A stretch of DNA of 64,000 nt from Solenopsis invicta (taxonomy: Eukaryota > Arthropoda > Insecta > Hymenoptera > Formicidae), in the NCBI RefSeq assembly GCF_016802725.1, contig NC_052668.1:12593001-12657000 (forward strand), read 5' to 3'. Shown here in pieces: positions 46,968 through 57,715 of the stretch (the stretch's first letter is position 1; the number at the start of each line of letters is the position of its first letter). The position numbers and the translations under genes are program-made. The notes beneath the pieces were generated by a model that was given only the letters and a program-made list of their open reading frames with translations, did no database searches and was not told where the DNA came from.

Positions 46968-49900
46968 TTAGACAACTACGCTTCTTCTGTTGCTCTTGCA
47001 ATGGGGACTGTACACCTCTAATTTGTCCCGAGGTGTGTTCATCGCGGAATAATCGATGGGAAACGGTATGGTATTACCGCGAATCATGCAGGAGTCTGTC
47101 ATGCCCAGGAAGTGCTCCCCCGGGCCGAACGGGCCGCGACCGAACAGGAAATTAGCGAACACTAATTGATACTGCGACCAGCCAAGTGGATGGTCTCCAT
47201 TCTGAAACAAATTTTTTATTATCGTTATTAACAAATTTTGGATAAATTTCTTATAAAGAAGTAATAGAAATTTAATAAACAATTAAAAAAGAATCTGCAA
47301 GACTTTTTATCTCATAAATTTGTGACCTTTTTTATCTTACAAAACTGCGTTTTATTATTATTTTTCGTTTATATACATTCAATTAAGGATTTAAAAAAAT
47401 ATATTTAATTGACAAAAAATTCAGCTGTATCAAATTATATTTTTAATCGGTAAATCCTCACGAATCGCTATTTTAAGAAGTTAACTAACCGAAGTCATAG
47501 AGTTATATGCAATATCCAGGCATTTCTTGATCCTTTCGGTATCCAGGCCGACCACTGATCCATAAAAGGCTGCGAGTTCCTTCTTACTGATCATCCCGCT
47601 TCCCGAGCTGTTTATGGCAAGGAAAAACACTCTAGGCATAACTTTGATCCAGAATGGCACATCGTTGTAACTAGCACCGTCCGGCGGTGCGACGATCTGC
47701 GCCCACCAGGATAACCAATCGTCGAGATCGATCTTTTTGTCCGGCTGCGCGATTCCCTTCTTATCCTGAAGAATTAATCCAGCGAATCCATTTTCGATTT
47801 CCAGAAGTCTTAGATACTCCGGGCCGTTCCATGACCAATCCGCAAATCTTCTCAAACGCTTTTTAAATCAAAAACAAAATATGTATTATTTAATATTAGT
47901 TAATATTTTGGAAATAATATTTAAATAATATTAAGAAAAATATTAATTCTTTATGTAAATATTGTATTGACGTTCAATTTTATTATATGTATATATATAA
48001 TTATAAGTTAAGTAAAAAGAATAAAATTTTCAATATATGTTAATTCTAATGTTAAAAGTTAAAATTCTAATTTTGGTGCCTTGTTTTAATAAATTTTTTT
48101 TAGATAGAAAAAAAATAATAAAAAAACTGAGTTTTTCAAAATTTTTGTTTTTTTATGTTTTTTTTTGTGTTTCAGAGAAAGAATATGTCATGTCATTATC
48201 CTTTACATAATGAGAATACCTCAATTTTAACAAAGTACATATAAGAGAGAGGATCATTTTATTCGATCGCCAGATATTTATATATTGGGGAAAATAAAAG
48301 TTATTCTAAGTAACACGCAAGGATAAAGTAGTTACTTTTATTTTTTTATGTCATTACTTTTACTTTTTTATAATTACGATTTGGTAAGAACGTTATAATT
48401 CTTTATAATGGTAATGATAATGCTAGGGTTGGAGAACAATCATTTTTACAAACTACTTGTCGTTATGCACTACCTACTCATTGAAAAAAGTAACTCGTTA
48501 GTTGACTCGTTACGTAACGAGTAAAGTTACAAAGTTAACGTTTTTCAATGAGTAATGCATAATGGTAACGAGTCGATTTTCAAAAGTAAGTATTTCAAGC
48601 CTGGCCTTACTATAACTATTATGAAAAATTGTAACATTATTACCAAATTATAAAAAAGAATTGCAAAAAAGTAACGAGTAACCAGTAACGGCATTACTTA
48701 CTGTAACTCGTTACTTCTCATTCTTGGTGAGACATTAGTAGTGATTTAATATCTCTTAGACTGATATTCATATCGTAAATAATTTTTAATTTTTAATTGA
48801 AAGAAAAAAGTAAATGATTGAACAAATAAATTTATAATTAATTGCTTTTTTAATTAAAGATTAAATATTATTTACTATGAATACCGGTTTTTAAATAACT
48901 TTTACTTTAACACATCTAAACTGAGAAAATGGCTACCGATTAAAAGTAGGTCTTACTACTCAATAATAATTTTTTAGGTGAATTTATATACATTTACAAG
49001 TTTTCATAAATAGCGCACTGTATTACGTTTGCCGAATTTTAAAACGCAGCTGACAAGTAAAACTAGAAATGTAATATCAGGAAATTAAATTACTAATCAA
49101 TTTAATAATTTTTGATTTCTAACAAATACTTTTACAACTCTTTTATCCCGAAAATTGTAAAGAATTTGTTACCAAAAATGTAATCTCGGCCAGAGTTTAA
49201 ACCGGATTCTCTACATTCCGTGCGAGTATCTTAGCCAACTTTAATTTTCTTCTCTTTCTCTCTCTTCTCTTTTTCTCTGTATATATGCGTGTATGTGTGT
49301 ACGCGCGCGTGTGTGTGTATAACGATCGAATAAAATGACCCGATGTTTCTAATCGAACTTAAGAATTTAGGTCTTTGGCACAGGAAACAAACACGCAACT
49401 CTCTGCGCCAGCCACAATTTCCACAACTGAATTTCTTCATTATTTTCAAAAATATTGGTAGAATAAAAAAAATACAAATTTTTGAAAGCGGATTCTACCT
49501 CGGAGAGCAGTGCAAAATCCTTCCTGTTGACATAGCCGTCTCTATCGTGATCTAAGAGGTACGTAAAAAAGTGAGAGAATTTATCACGTTGAATGGGAGC
49601 TAAGGCCTCCGAACTGCCACTTTTGTTAAGCTCAATGGCGGACAAACTGTCGTCACTTGGAAAGCGGCTCACCCAGGTGGCTATAAATCACGATAATTAA
49701 TTATATAATTAATTTTAATTTAGATCATCAATGTATATTGTCGCGTAAATAATAGAAAATGTTTCGAACAATCAGGACATATTGTTTGTAAACAGATTAA
49801 TCAGACAGGGAATAATAATTTAATTATTTACTAAATACTAACCGAATAAATCGACATTACTAATTAGTATTACTCATATAAATTACAGCTCTTTATACCA

Positions 49901-50480
49901 TATTAATGGAAAAAGATACTTCAGTGTTTGTCATTATTGTCAACTTATTCTTTATAGCTTTATAAAAAAAGGAAATTAAAAAATTGACTTTTTCATCTTA
50001 CTTCTATAAATTTAGCGAAAAAATCAAATTAAAAAAAAACGGATTTTATAACAAATTTCTTTTTATTTAAAAATATATAAATCAAGCAAAAAGCTTTCTC
50101 TCTCTCTCTCCCAAGAGAGAGCATTTAGAGACATACTTACTCCAGACGTGCACGCTCCAGCTGGGTTGTTCCAGTTCGGGGGCGACCACGGGTGCGATGG
50201 CGAGCTCGTCAATGTTGCTGCTGGTCGTTCTCCATCTCTTCAGAAGGTCCTTGGTTCGGTCCTTGGTACGATCGCACGCCTGCCGCCAGTTGGTGATGAA
50301 TTTGCGCGGTACCTTGAGCGCGTTGTTGTCGTCCAGGCTGGTCTCTTGTTCCTGGCTGCCGAGCGAGCTGCGCTGACTCTTGTCTTGATGTTCGACGCTG
50401 CCGCCGCCGCCGCCGCTCGATGTGCCATCGTTATCCGGATAATACATCGGGTCTTTTATGCTGCCCGAGCGACTCTCCAT
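46968..50480 (-). CDS. EF-hand calcium-binding protein, sarcoplasmic/calexcitin type, 374 aa
   Basis: Four exons on the minus strand: 50480-50141, 49680-49499, 47858-47490 and 47201-46968; phases agree (1, 0, 0). Residues 1-113 are a Ser/Gly/charged extension (SSGGGGGS near 21-28, KDRTKDLLKRW near 80) with no recognised domain. Residues about 143 to the end resemble sarcoplasmic calcium-binding protein and calexcitin. The first loop DHDRDGYVNRKD (157-168) is canonical except for Asp at position 12. A second loop NSSGSGMISKKE (257-268) has Asn at position 1. A pair of Trp-rich helices (DDWLSWWAQIV) lies between. The tail GPFGPGEHFLGM matches the end of that family. Usual members are about 190 residues, so the N-terminal half is extra. 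Likely a cytosolic calcium buffer or sensor; partner unknown. Confidence 0.82.
48285..48725. repeat. GTAACTCGTTAC-rich repeat with a perfect 16-bp palindrome
   Basis: CTCGTTACGTAACGAG at 48506-48521 is a perfect palindrome. It is flanked by the inverted pair CATTGAAAAAAGTAAC/GTTAACGTTTTTCAATG, and further GTAACGAGTAACCAGTAACG and CTGTAACTCGTTAC units lie to the right. It is a MITE-like element in the EF-hand gene's second intron. Confidence 0.5.
49186..49240 (-). repeat. tRNA-like fragment, probable SINE remnant
   Basis: On the minus strand AGTTGGCTAAGATACTCGCA resembles a tRNA D arm (A box). It is followed after about 20 bases by CCGGTTTAAACTCTGG, a B-box-like T arm. No acceptor stem closes and the T loop is degenerate, so it is not a working tRNA. 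It looks like the head of a tRNA-derived SINE. Confidence 0.4.
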
Positions 50481-53015
50481 GATGAACTACTTAGTCGGCT
50501 AGTCATGCCTAGCTGACGCTACGTATATTTCAAGGGGGGACCTCTCTCTCTCCTGAAAATAATCAATTCCACTGGCCGGAGAGGTCACCGGGTCGCTCGA
50601 TATTGCGTCCGCGCCGTTTCGTCGCCGCGGAATCTTTCGCGGGGGTGCAACCAGGTGCGCGACGATGTGTAGACGCATAGATTTCTCTCAAGCAAGAATA
50701 ATCTGTGTCTGACATGCGATTCTTCTTCTCTTTTTTTCCTTTTTTCATTCTCTTTAATATATGTACATATCAATTGAATGTATTTCTCACTTTATTTAAA
50801 ATTATTTACTTTAATTAAAATTTATCTCTTAGCTAAGCAGTTAGGAAGAGTAGGTGTTCCATTAGAAATGCAGAGAATACACGTGATGCTTCTTGAATCA
50901 TTTCGCTCTAAAAAAAAAAAAATTAAATTAAATAAGTAATAGAATGAAATGATACTTTGATAAACAAAATACCTACGCTCGAACAAAAAGTAAATTAGGA
51001 GACCATGGAGATCAGTATTATGGAATTCTTTGGAATGGATTCCAATTGGAATTATTCCGTTTTCTTTGGAAAACACAATAGAAATTTAGGGAATAATTAA
51101 ATAATTCCGATCGGAATTCATTCTGAACAGTTTCATAATACCTACCCAGAATAATACAGAAAAAATTATTTTAATAAAATTAAAAAATTTTAAATGCATT
51201 TCAAAGACATTTTGATGATGTCTATGATGTAAAAAAATTGCGTATATAAAGTTACTTTTCTCAAGGTATCTAATAAATAAATAATTTGTACTCATAAATA
51301 TATTTCATATCGTCTAAAAATATAGTAGTGATTTATTACACGTGACATGGGAAGATATAAAGTAAAATTATGGGCTTATGACTTATTACTCTCCATTTTA
51401 TTATTTATGTATAGAAGAAAGAACGATGAAGAAAGTAGAAATAAAAATAAATTTTGATTAAAGTCTAAAAAAAAAGAAAAAAACAGAATTGTAAAAATAA
51501 CTTCATATTAGAATTTAAAAAAAAAGAAGAAAGAGAAAAAACTAAAAAATTATATTGAATTTGAAATCTTATACATATACAATTATATTCCTTGAAATTT
51601 GCAAACATTTGTTATGTGAGAGTAGCTCTTTTAGCTCTTTTATTGTTTACAAAAGAGGTTAACTTGCTTTCGTGTATAAAATAATTACGAAGAAAACAGG
51701 ATGGTAAATAAATTTAGATTGGTGTTTAAAGAAAGAAGAAAAAAAAGGAAACTAAAAAGGAAACTAAAATATATATACAATCATATTTTGAGAGATTTGT
51801 ACACTTTAATTAAAATATTTCTCAGAATTATTCATATAATTTTTTAGAATACCTTGAGAATAATAAAAAAACTTATTTCTTATATTTCGAATCTTTCTAC
51901 ATTTTCATAGATATAATTATATATGTATATCTTACAAGTAAACTTTTTTTTTTAATTTTTGTATTAATTAAAATATTTTTTAGCAGGGTTGGGTGAGTTA
52001 ATATCTTCTTAAAATTAAATTGAAGTTAATGGTTTATAAAGTTAATTTAGTTACGTTAAAGTTAGTTTTGAAAATAAGCTTTATTTATACAAAATTAGAA
52101 TATCGTAATTTTTTAGCTTTAGAAAAAAATGTTTCAATAAACTGATTATTATTTTTCATACATGATTCTAAAATAAAGACGTTTATACCATGAACGTTTA
52201 ATCAACATCAATTCGATTTGTTTATTCTCCTTAGGATTCTAACAGGGTTGTGCTATATATTTTAAAATTACGTGTACGAGTTTTTTACGTAAACAATACG
52301 TGATGTTTACACGAACCTTTTTTATGTAGATATTGTAAATAATACAAATATGTAAAATATATAAACTATTGTAAATTATATAATATATACAGAGCATTAA
52401 TACAAAAAAAGTAATTATGTTTTAAAATTATTAATGTATCTAATTTTAATGTATTTGTAATAAAAATATATAATATTAAATATATAAAGAATATTAAAAA
52501 TTAAAAAGTTGAAGAAAATAATATTTCAAATTTTCGTTATATTAGACATATCAGGTTCGAATCTTTTATGATCCATAGGTAATAGTTTACACAGATGACA
52601 TTTTATACATAGTTTACATTGTTTATACGTAATTATTTAGATTTTATACGTAAACGTACACTTCTAGCTAGGGTTCTAGTATTGAAGCTGGATTGGAATA
52701 GTCAGATATGTTTTTGTATTTTGACGTAAATTTGAGCTTGACCCACATTCTGCGTATCAATACGGTCCCAGGTTCCGAATAACCCGCAGAAATCGTAAAT
52801 CACATATATTTGTAATGTAAATATACATATATACAATATATATAACATATAGTTCATGTCTCGCCATTTTGTCATGGATATCGACGGGTGTTCGCGCACG
52901 CGATTCTCGCCCGGCGTTTCAGAGGTCTCTGATGCTGACGTGGAGAATTGTGAAGAACGCGCCATCAGCGCCAAGCGCCATGTTGTAGAGGTGGCTCCAT
53001 CCATAGAGCCGGATT
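50481..53015. other. Intergenic between the EF-hand gene and RpL15
   Basis: 50.50-50.70 kb is the CpG-rich 5' side of the EF-hand gene. 50.76-52.65 kb is AT-rich with purine tracts and repeated GGAATTATTCC-like palindromes near 51.02-51.12 kb. A CpG-rich patch at 52.86-53.04 kb is the RpL15 promoter. No gene is assigned. Confidence 0.45.
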
Positions 53016-53042
53016 CCTTCTTTCTGTTCTGATTCGCGTGGG
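53016..53042 (+). promoter_or_regulatory. RpL15 5' UTR exon with TOP-like start
   Basis: A pyrimidine-rich CCTTCTTTCTGTTCTG, typical of the 5' terminal oligopyrimidine tract of ribosomal-protein mRNAs, is followed by GTGG|GTGAGT at 53042. The matching acceptor GTGTTTAG lies at 53421, nine bases before the ATG. The exact start site is inferred. Confidence 0.55.
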
Positions 53043-53430
53043 GTGAGTGATGTTCGATAGTGAAAATCTCATTTTATCACAAACATCCTAGATTTTATGG
53101 GCATCAAAACGCGAGCGTATTGTTCGCTGCGGTTTCTAATTCGAGATCCCTTCGTATTTTTCGTAGATCCTCTCGTCGACTCGTCGTACTCGCCGCAGCA
53201 AAAACGTTAACCTCGGCTTACCCGCCGCACTCGTGTTCCGATGTTTGTCTTTCTCGAACGCTCCTCGCGAAGCACCTTTGACCAATTAACGAAATAACGA
53301 TTTAAACGCATACGCTCTTTTGTTAGGGAAAAAAAAGGAATTGTTTATATGAAATTTTCATCGCGTACGCGCGAGTACGCATGATGCCACCGTTTAACCT
53401 GTCTGTCCATCATGTGTTTAGGGATTCGCG

Positions 53431-55345
53431 ATGGGTGCATATAAGTATATGCAGGAGCTCTATCGCAAGAAGCAGAGCGATGTGCTCCGCTTCTTGCTGC
53501 GCGTCAGATGCTGGCAGTACCGCCAGTTGACTAAGATGCACCGTGCCCCTAGACCGTCTAGACCAGACAAAGCTCGTCGTTTAGGCTACAAAGCTAAGCA
53601 AGGTGAGCATCGCCGCTTATTCTCCAAATAGAAAGCGTACGCGTAAAAATGTTCAATTTGATTGTTAAGAATATCTAGTTAGTGTCCAAGTTTGGTGAAT
53701 AATGTTCTGGACATTTGTTTCTCAAATACCTATAGCAGAAACTTTTTCTTGATATCAATGTATATTTTTGCAATTTACAATAATGCCAAATTGCTTCTTT
53801 TTTCCTTAGATTTTAGATGTTATATATTTATAGGACATGACTATAAATTTTGTCAATAAATTTTATTTTTATATTTAGATTTGCATCAATAGGCAATTCT
53901 TTGAATTGTAAGATTTTATTGCATCTAACATTAAAACATATGTGATTTTACATGAATCTATGTGAAAATTAAATGATGATTAGGAATGCACCACTCTGAC
54001 TGTGGTGAAGAGAACAATGCCCTATTATATGCTGATATATATGACAAATTATTTTTATGTGATTATATGATCGTAAACAGATAATAAACAGAATATCCAA
54101 ATTTTGTGTGCAGGTTTTGTTATCTTCAGAATTCGTGTACGCCGCGGTGGACGCAAGCGTCCAGTTCCCAAGGGTGCAACCTATGGCAAGCCCAAGAGCC
54201 ATGGTGTCAACCAGTTGAAGCCAACCAGAAAACTGCAGTCGGTTGCTGAGGTAAGATTGAATTAAACTTCACCCATGTGCTAAATTGTATAAAAAAAAAA
54301 TCTTAGAAATCTTATATGATGAATTGTACCATGCACCACTCTTACCTTAAAATGGTGAAACAGCTGTACTTACTGAACAAATTTTTAATAGCAGAAATTA
54401 TATTGTATTAATATTAAATAACATCAATCAAACAAAATGTTATATTTATATTTACAAAAATGATGATAGAAGTTTTTGCAATGAACAACATTGATTTTTT
54501 TTCTTCCTTGGATGTCTGAGAAATTGCCACCAGTTTGAAAATTATTCTTGTCTTTTACTAGGATTCTTTATTAACCATGTTTTTGTTGTAGGAGCGTGTT
54601 GGCCGCCGTTGTGGAGGATTGAGAGTGCTAAATAGTTACTGGGTAGCTCAAGACTCTTCGTATAAATACTATGAAGTTATTCTGATCGATCCTGCTCATA
54701 AGGTACTCAGAACTAATTTGTAGCTACTGTTAATTTCACTAAAAGAGAAAAAAATTGTTAACTTGACTAAATTTTTCAATTTGACTAAATTTCTTCAATT
54801 CAAGCAATGTATTTATGTATTGTAAGTTAAATATATAAATGCTTAAAGAAATTTAATTTAAATACATAAACACTTGAAGAAATTTAATCAAGATGAACAA
54901 TTTAGTCAACAAATAATTTTGTCAAATTAAAAATTCTTTTTCAACGTTAAAAAAAATTTATTTTGTTACTATTCTATCTATCTATATACATATTGATATA
55001 TTTTTCTCATTTGATATGATGATAATTTTTATTACCAATGAATGATCCATGATTATTTTTATCTTCCTTGGATGTCTGAACACGAAATATCAAGAATCAT
55101 TTTTTAGAGTATTTGCTGTGCACTTTTACATTTTCTGCTTTTATTTTCAGGCAATTCGTAATGATCCTAAGGTAAATTGGATATGCAATGCGGTTCACAA
55201 GCACCGTGAGCTTCGTGGCAAGACCTCTGCTGGAAGAAGTTCTCGCGGATTAGGTAAAGGGCATCGTTATTCGCAAACGATCGGTGGCTCGCGCCGGGCA
55301 GCCTGGAAGAGACGAAACACGCTGTCTCTCCGCAGAAAACGATAA
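53431..55345 (+). CDS. RpL15: 60S ribosomal protein L15 (eL15), 204 aa
   Basis: Component of the large ribosomal subunit. Coding exons are 53431-53602, 54114-54250, 54592-54702 and 55151-55345, joining to exactly 204 residues, the normal eL15 length. It starts MGAYKYMQELYRKKQSDV and contains RVRCWQYRQLTKMHRAPRP, GGRKRPVPKGATYGKPKSHG and RCGGLRVLNSYWVAQD. It ends AAWKRRNTLSLRRKR. It is strongly basic and near-identical to the remembered insect and vertebrate protein. A non-coding first exon with a TOP-like start is predicted at 53016-53042. Each of the three coding-region introns contains at least one box C/D snoRNA-like sequence. The 3' end faces Arpc3. Confidence 0.99.
53965..54042 (+). ncRNA. 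Box C/D snoRNA-like, RpL15 intron 2 (18S GTGGTGCAT guide)
   Basis: C box ATGATGA at 53973-53979, D' box CTGA at 53996-53999, C'-like TGGTGAA near 54003, D box CTGA at 54032-54035. The ten bases before D' (ATGCACCACT) complement the conserved 18S rRNA stretch GTGGTGCAT. The D+5 rule then points to a G in it. A sister copy is in intron 3. The terminal stem is weak. Confidence 0.6.
54306..54388 (+). ncRNA. Box C/D snoRNA-like, RpL15 intron 3 (18S GTGGTGCAT guide, paralogue)
   Basis: C box ATGATGA at 54316-54322, guide ATGCACCACT at 54331-54340, degenerate D' CTTA directly after it, C'-like TGGTGAA at 54353, and D box CTGA at 54373-54376. AAAT/ATTT flanks can pair. Same layout and same guide as the intron 2 copy. 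Confidence 0.6.
54452..54524 (+). ncRNA. Box C/D snoRNA-like, RpL15 intron 3 (U14-type guide)
   Basis: C box ATGATGA at 54460-54466 and D box CTGA at 54516-54519. TTCTTCCTTGGATGT stands directly before the D box, the guide found in U14, complementary to ACATCCAAGGAAG in 18S rRNA. The second 18S-pairing region of vertebrate U14 is not evident. A paralogue lies in the next intron. Confidence 0.65.
55008..55095 (+). ncRNA. Box C/D snoRNA-like, RpL15 intron 4 (U14-type guide, paralogue)
   Basis: C box ATGATGA at 55016-55022, C'-like ATGATTA near 55049, guide ATCTTCCTTGGATGT and D box CTGA at 55076-55079. TTGATAT upstream and ATATCAA downstream form a seven-base external stem. The guide and D box match the intron 3 copy over 17 bases. 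Confidence 0.68.
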
Positions 55346-55427
55346 TTATTTTATTTGTAATCTTAATGCAAGATACATCATTTTATTGCTTACGCTGTAT
55401 CAATATCGTGGCGTATCCTGTAAAAAA

Positions 55428-55433
55428 AATAAA
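55428..55433 (+). promoter_or_regulatory. RpL15 poly(A) signal
   Basis: AATAAA 83 bases after the stop. A second AATAAA at 55533-55538 would push the 3' end into the Arpc3 3' UTR. Confidence 0.55.
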
Positions 55434-55590
55434 CATCTCTTTCCTAAAAATTGTAAAATTTGGGTATTTCTTTGGTTTCCCGTTCTGCCACAGATGCAAT
55501 CTCGTGAAAACTTTATCAAGTATTTGCAATGTAATAAATGAAAATATAATGAAACAGATAGAAGATATGTAAATAGCTTTTTTTAACCGG

Positions 55591-55596
55591 TTTATT
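55591..55596 (-). promoter_or_regulatory. Arpc3 poly(A) signal
   Basis: AATAAA on the minus strand, 40 bases after the Arpc3 stop; the gene therefore ends close to the convergent RpL15 3' end. Confidence 0.55.
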
Positions 55597-55635
55597 TTTC
55601 AATTATGCACATTAAAACAATATCAAGGAGATAAC

Positions 55636-56558
55636 TCATTGTCCGGGACCAGATAGCGATTTGTCCATAAATTTCTTTTTTGCGAAACAGAGCCACCACT
55701 TGCTCGGCTTCCCATCCTCGCCGTATACTTTTTCAACGATTCTAACAGCTGTTTCCTGCCTGATTTGATAAAGATACTGTCTCATGAGATCTAAAATTTA
55801 AAGCGACGTTATATTATCTGGAAATATATGCGCGATATTTTTTGATTAATTACTGTTAACTTTCAAACTATGTTCCGTGAGTTTGTTACTTACCAGCTTC
55901 GGCGGGACTACTCGGTTTGGCGTATACAGAATTCAAGGGAAAGCCAGGATCACCAGGGATATCAAATTTGGAGATAGCGAGGGAGAACATTTCGTTCATG
56001 GCTTGTGGTTGGGTTGCGCATTTTTGTAGCTTTTTCAAACACTCGGTAATAAAAAGGGTAATGTAGATTAAAACTCTGTCTGCCTCACTCTGGAACAAAA
56101 ACACATTTTGATGCACCTATGAAGTTACATATTGTCTGGTGATAAAGTTTAGTCTTTAAATATTCTACCTTAATTTCGTACGTCCTAAAGAATACATTTG
56201 CCTTAAAGAAATACAATGCCTCATCAATAATGTCCTGTTCCTTGTTGTTGAAAGGAGGCGCGGGGCCTCTGAATGTGGTTTTCAGTGGCAGCAGTGCCAT
56301 GTTTCCAATGGTACCATGGCTCTTGGTGAAACTTGAGTGATACGCCTAAAACATTTAAACAATACATAAGCAAGTATGTCAGGATTGAGCTGACAAGTAA
56401 GATATAAATAATCTATATTACGTATATATAATGTAAACTATCTCAGGTAGCAAGCTGATGTTATTTGTCATTATTTAAACATCAAAATAATGTCTTTGAC
56501 GACATTTTGATATCAAAATGATGACAAATAATGTCAGCTTGCTACCTGGAACGTTTAT

Positions 56559-56603
<45 letters not shown>

Positions 56604-57285
56604 AAACAATCTATGGATTATAGAAGATTCAGATTTTATCAGAAACAGTAAAAATTATTGTTTTATATTTAAAAATTGTAAAACTTATCCAAGAACTTGC
56701 CAGTCTTCAGGAGAGTAATAATCTTATAACCAAAGTTATTTAAACTTAAGTAAACATAACGTAAACAATTTAAATAATCTAAGTAATCTTGAAATTTATG
56801 GCACAACCCTTCTTACAAATGGGCTGGATAATGCATTAAGATGACTTGTTTTCAAAATGATTATCCCAACAAATACATTAAAATGATTTTAGCAAAAGTC
56901 CCATTAAAATTTTGCCAAAATACCACGGTGATACATTCAAATGACAATAAAGTTGTTTTTGAATTAGAAAATATCTGATCACATGAGATAAAGAAATGAA
57001 TGACTAATCCAGTTGTTGATAAGCCTTACAATACACTCGCTCTACGTTATTGTTTTACGTGCGAAGACCTTTCACGCTATTTAAGTTATATGTCGTGTAC
57101 GCACAAATTTTTAATTCGTGAATGTTTTAATAGAGTCATAAAAGTAGTAAACGAGAATCCAAGCTAAGAAAGAAGTGTGACTCTGCTCTTTGGTTATGTT
57201 AAACGGGTGACGCCCTGGTGTCGCCGCGTTTACTCTGAAACATCGCTCGCCCACTTTAATGCGAGATGCAATGACTTACAGGCAT
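55636..57285 (-). CDS. Arpc3: Actin-related protein 2/3 complex subunit 3 (ARPC3, p21-Arc), 177 aa
   Basis: Subunit of the Arp2/3 complex that nucleates branched actin filaments in the cytoplasm. Exons on the minus strand are 57285-57280 (only ATGCCT), 56345-56169, 56089-55894 and 55790-55636, totalling 534 nt. The protein reads MP-AYHSSFTKSHGTIGNMALL, then DIIDEALYFFKANVFFRTYE, DRVLIYITLFITECLKKLQ, AISKFDIPGDPGFPLNSVYA and KWWLCFAKKKFMDKSLSG. This is full length for the family (178 in human). The six-base coding part of the first exon is supported by MP|AYHSS continuity and a consensus CCT|GTAAGT donor. Head to head with the zinc-finger gene, tail to tail with RpL15. Confidence 0.97.
56444..56548. 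repeat. 105-bp near-perfect hairpin in Arpc3 intron 1
   Basis: Left arm CAGGTAGCAAGCTGATGTTA and right arm ending AGCTTGCTACCTG pair over more than 30 bases (ATGTTATTTGTCATTATTT with AAATGATGACAAATAATGT). An inner ATCAAAATAATGTC/GACATTTTGAT pair follows. It is probably a very small, young MITE; a precursor-RNA role is possible. Confidence 0.7.
56573..56594. repeat. (TA)n microsatellite
   Basis: Uninterrupted alternating TA tract, just right of the hairpin element. Confidence 0.9.
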
Positions 57286-57715
57286 AATGACGGTGGAATA
57301 ACAGCGTCCTAACACTAACTATCGGGATGGACAGGCACGTCGGCTACAACATGTCTCGAAACGTCAAACTGTCGAGCCGAGCAAACCACAGCGAACAGTC
57401 TAGTTCCAACGAGCGACAGCAGACCGCGCTGAAAAAGCTACCGCGTCCAGGGAGTCCAGGGATATATCAGGGAAAAGAAAAGAAGCAGCGGTAGCCAGCG
57501 GTAGCGACGACCAGCGACGACGCGTGTGTTTGTGGTGCGTTCGTGTGCGATTGTGGTGGCCAGAGTTGCGGAGCCCTCGACGATGACGTCGCGTCAAGGA
57601 TTGCTGAGTTCGTGAAAACGTTAACGGACGTCTTGGTACGCTCGCGTTCCCTCGGAAACGACGACGACGGAGAGGAGAGAAATTCGTTTGAAGTACACGT
57701 CGTCGTTTGGTCTCC
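57286..57715. promoter_or_regulatory. Bidirectional promoter, Arpc3 / zinc-finger gene
   Basis: Only 430 bases separate the two start codons. The sequence is CpG-rich, unlike the flanking introns, with no TATA box seen. Frames open on both strands here are composition effects. Shared regulation is inferred from the arrangement. Confidence 0.6.
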
